A stretch of DNA of 64,000 bases, from positions 9,177,506 through 9,241,505 of the forward strand of contig CM037838.1 of NCBI GenBank assembly GCA_021234535.1, read 5' to 3'. The notes under the pieces are model-generated. The model was not told where the DNA came from. It saw only the letters and a program-made list of their open reading frames with translations, and ran no database searches. Positions 63,152 to 64,000 of this stretch are shown piece after piece. Within the stretch, counting starts at the first letter, position 1; every line of letters starts with the position of its first letter. The DNA is from Stichopus chloronotus. Lineage: Eukaryota; Echinodermata; Holothuroidea; Aspidochirotida; Stichopodidae. A program made the translations under genes and the position numbers.

Positions 63152-64000
63152 ATCCCAAGGTTTTTTGTCCAAGATTGTAGATACTTTGTGAGCTAGTGGA
63201 GCTATACATATCCACTCATTCTTGTGACTTACAACGAATAGATAGAAGACACTATTCTAGTATTGTAATTCTTCTTGAAACAATAGTGTATCTTCGGATG
63301 GAAAATCCAGTCCTAAAACAGCGGACGTTATTTCCCGTCACACCAGTCCTGGTGCAATCACCAAGTGGTGTCGTCTCCTAAGACCAACTTTGCGATGGTG
63401 ACGATTGAAACACCACATTCTACATCTATGGAGGTTCCAGTTTTAGACGGAAATAGTTCAAATTTTCCTTTAAGGTTCTCCTACAAGTCCATACAAAAAG
63501 GCTAATATGTTCAAACTGATTACATGTAGCTGGCTCGTGGTACTTTCTTTGACCTATCAAACGTCAAGGGTACTAAAAAGCGAATGGTGGTAATGATTGA
63601 TTAGTAAGAGACACTCATGACAAATAACATCAGTGGTCTAAAGGCTGTGGCGATCTTCTAAATCTAAGACACAATCTACTGCGACATAAAATGTTGAAGG
63701 AAGTGTCTGCAGGATGCATATTTCTTAACTAGGATAGGTTTTCACAGGGGAAGGGGTGGTGTTGGGAAGTATCCCAAAGGTCGTCATAGACACATTTTCT
63801 GTCACACCGGCGTGATCGAGACCTTGTCTGGTTGGTGAAAGGAGGATTGGTAGTACTGACGTATATCGGGATATAACGTATCGGGATCCCCTCATTTAAG
63901 GGAGTGGTTCTCAACGTAAGAGCGGAGCATTTCTTGCGTTCCATAAGTAAAGGCATGGCACTGACAGCATTTTACCAATGATTCTCTACAACCTGCTACA

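Noticed and set aside
1..64000. tRNA genes, CRISPR arrays, bacterial-type operons or defence systems
   Set aside because: I scanned for B-box-like GGTTCGA strings (for example near 55540 and 60507) without finding a cloverleaf, and saw no regularly spaced direct repeats. The sequence is clearly animal nuclear DNA.

Overview
This window is intron-rich animal nuclear DNA: AT-rich, with short coding exons (44 to 241 bases), GT-AG introns of a few hundred to about 3,000 bases, simple-sequence tracts and decayed LINE retrotransposons. Coding exons match vertebrate UBR4 closely and the LINE remnants are CR1/L2-like. This suggests an invertebrate deuterostome, perhaps an echinoderm. The species call is inference; the bilaterian animal call is secure.

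Layout. (1) Positions 1-35474, plus strand: the last 48 exons of UBR4, the giant E3 ubiquitin ligase (p600; poe/pushover in flies). The window opens inside an exon and the gene runs to its stop codon, giving the C-terminal 2,149 residues or so, with no UBR box (that lies further upstream). The hemiRING zinc module and the C-terminal catalytic region are complete. (2) 35475 to about 38450: probable 3' UTR and candidate poly(A) signals. (3) About 38450-44100: gene-poor convergent intergenic DNA. (4) 45611-53854, minus strand: a complete five-exon flower/CACFD1 gene (191 residues, multi-pass vesicle membrane protein), ending tail-to-tail with UBR4. (5) 54000-64000: no recognised host gene; two decayed CR1/L2-like LINE 3' fragments on the minus strand (about 55050-56200 and 56830-57465), AT-rich repeats, a foldback sequence and one unexplained 240-codon ORF.

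The most unusual observation is in UBR4. With all 48 exons placed by splice site and by match to conserved protein sequence, the frame is intact except at three internal places (about 8075, 17815 and 28100). At each, one extra base shifts the frame of a strongly conserved segment. Removing one base at each gives 6,450 coding bases, a whole number of codons. Uncorrected long-read indels are the simplest explanation, but all three are +1 and fall just after a CC, so RNA evidence is worth checking. The other main observation is a roughly 1.0-1.2 kb unnamed interspersed element, built of degenerate subrepeats of about 145 bases, with one copy in a UBR4 intron and one in a flower intron, in the same orientation relative to transcription in both.

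The two genes have no known shared pathway: UBR4 is a ubiquitin ligase for protein quality control and N-degron turnover, and flower acts in synaptic vesicle endocytosis and cell competition. I see no operon-like or defence-like system here.
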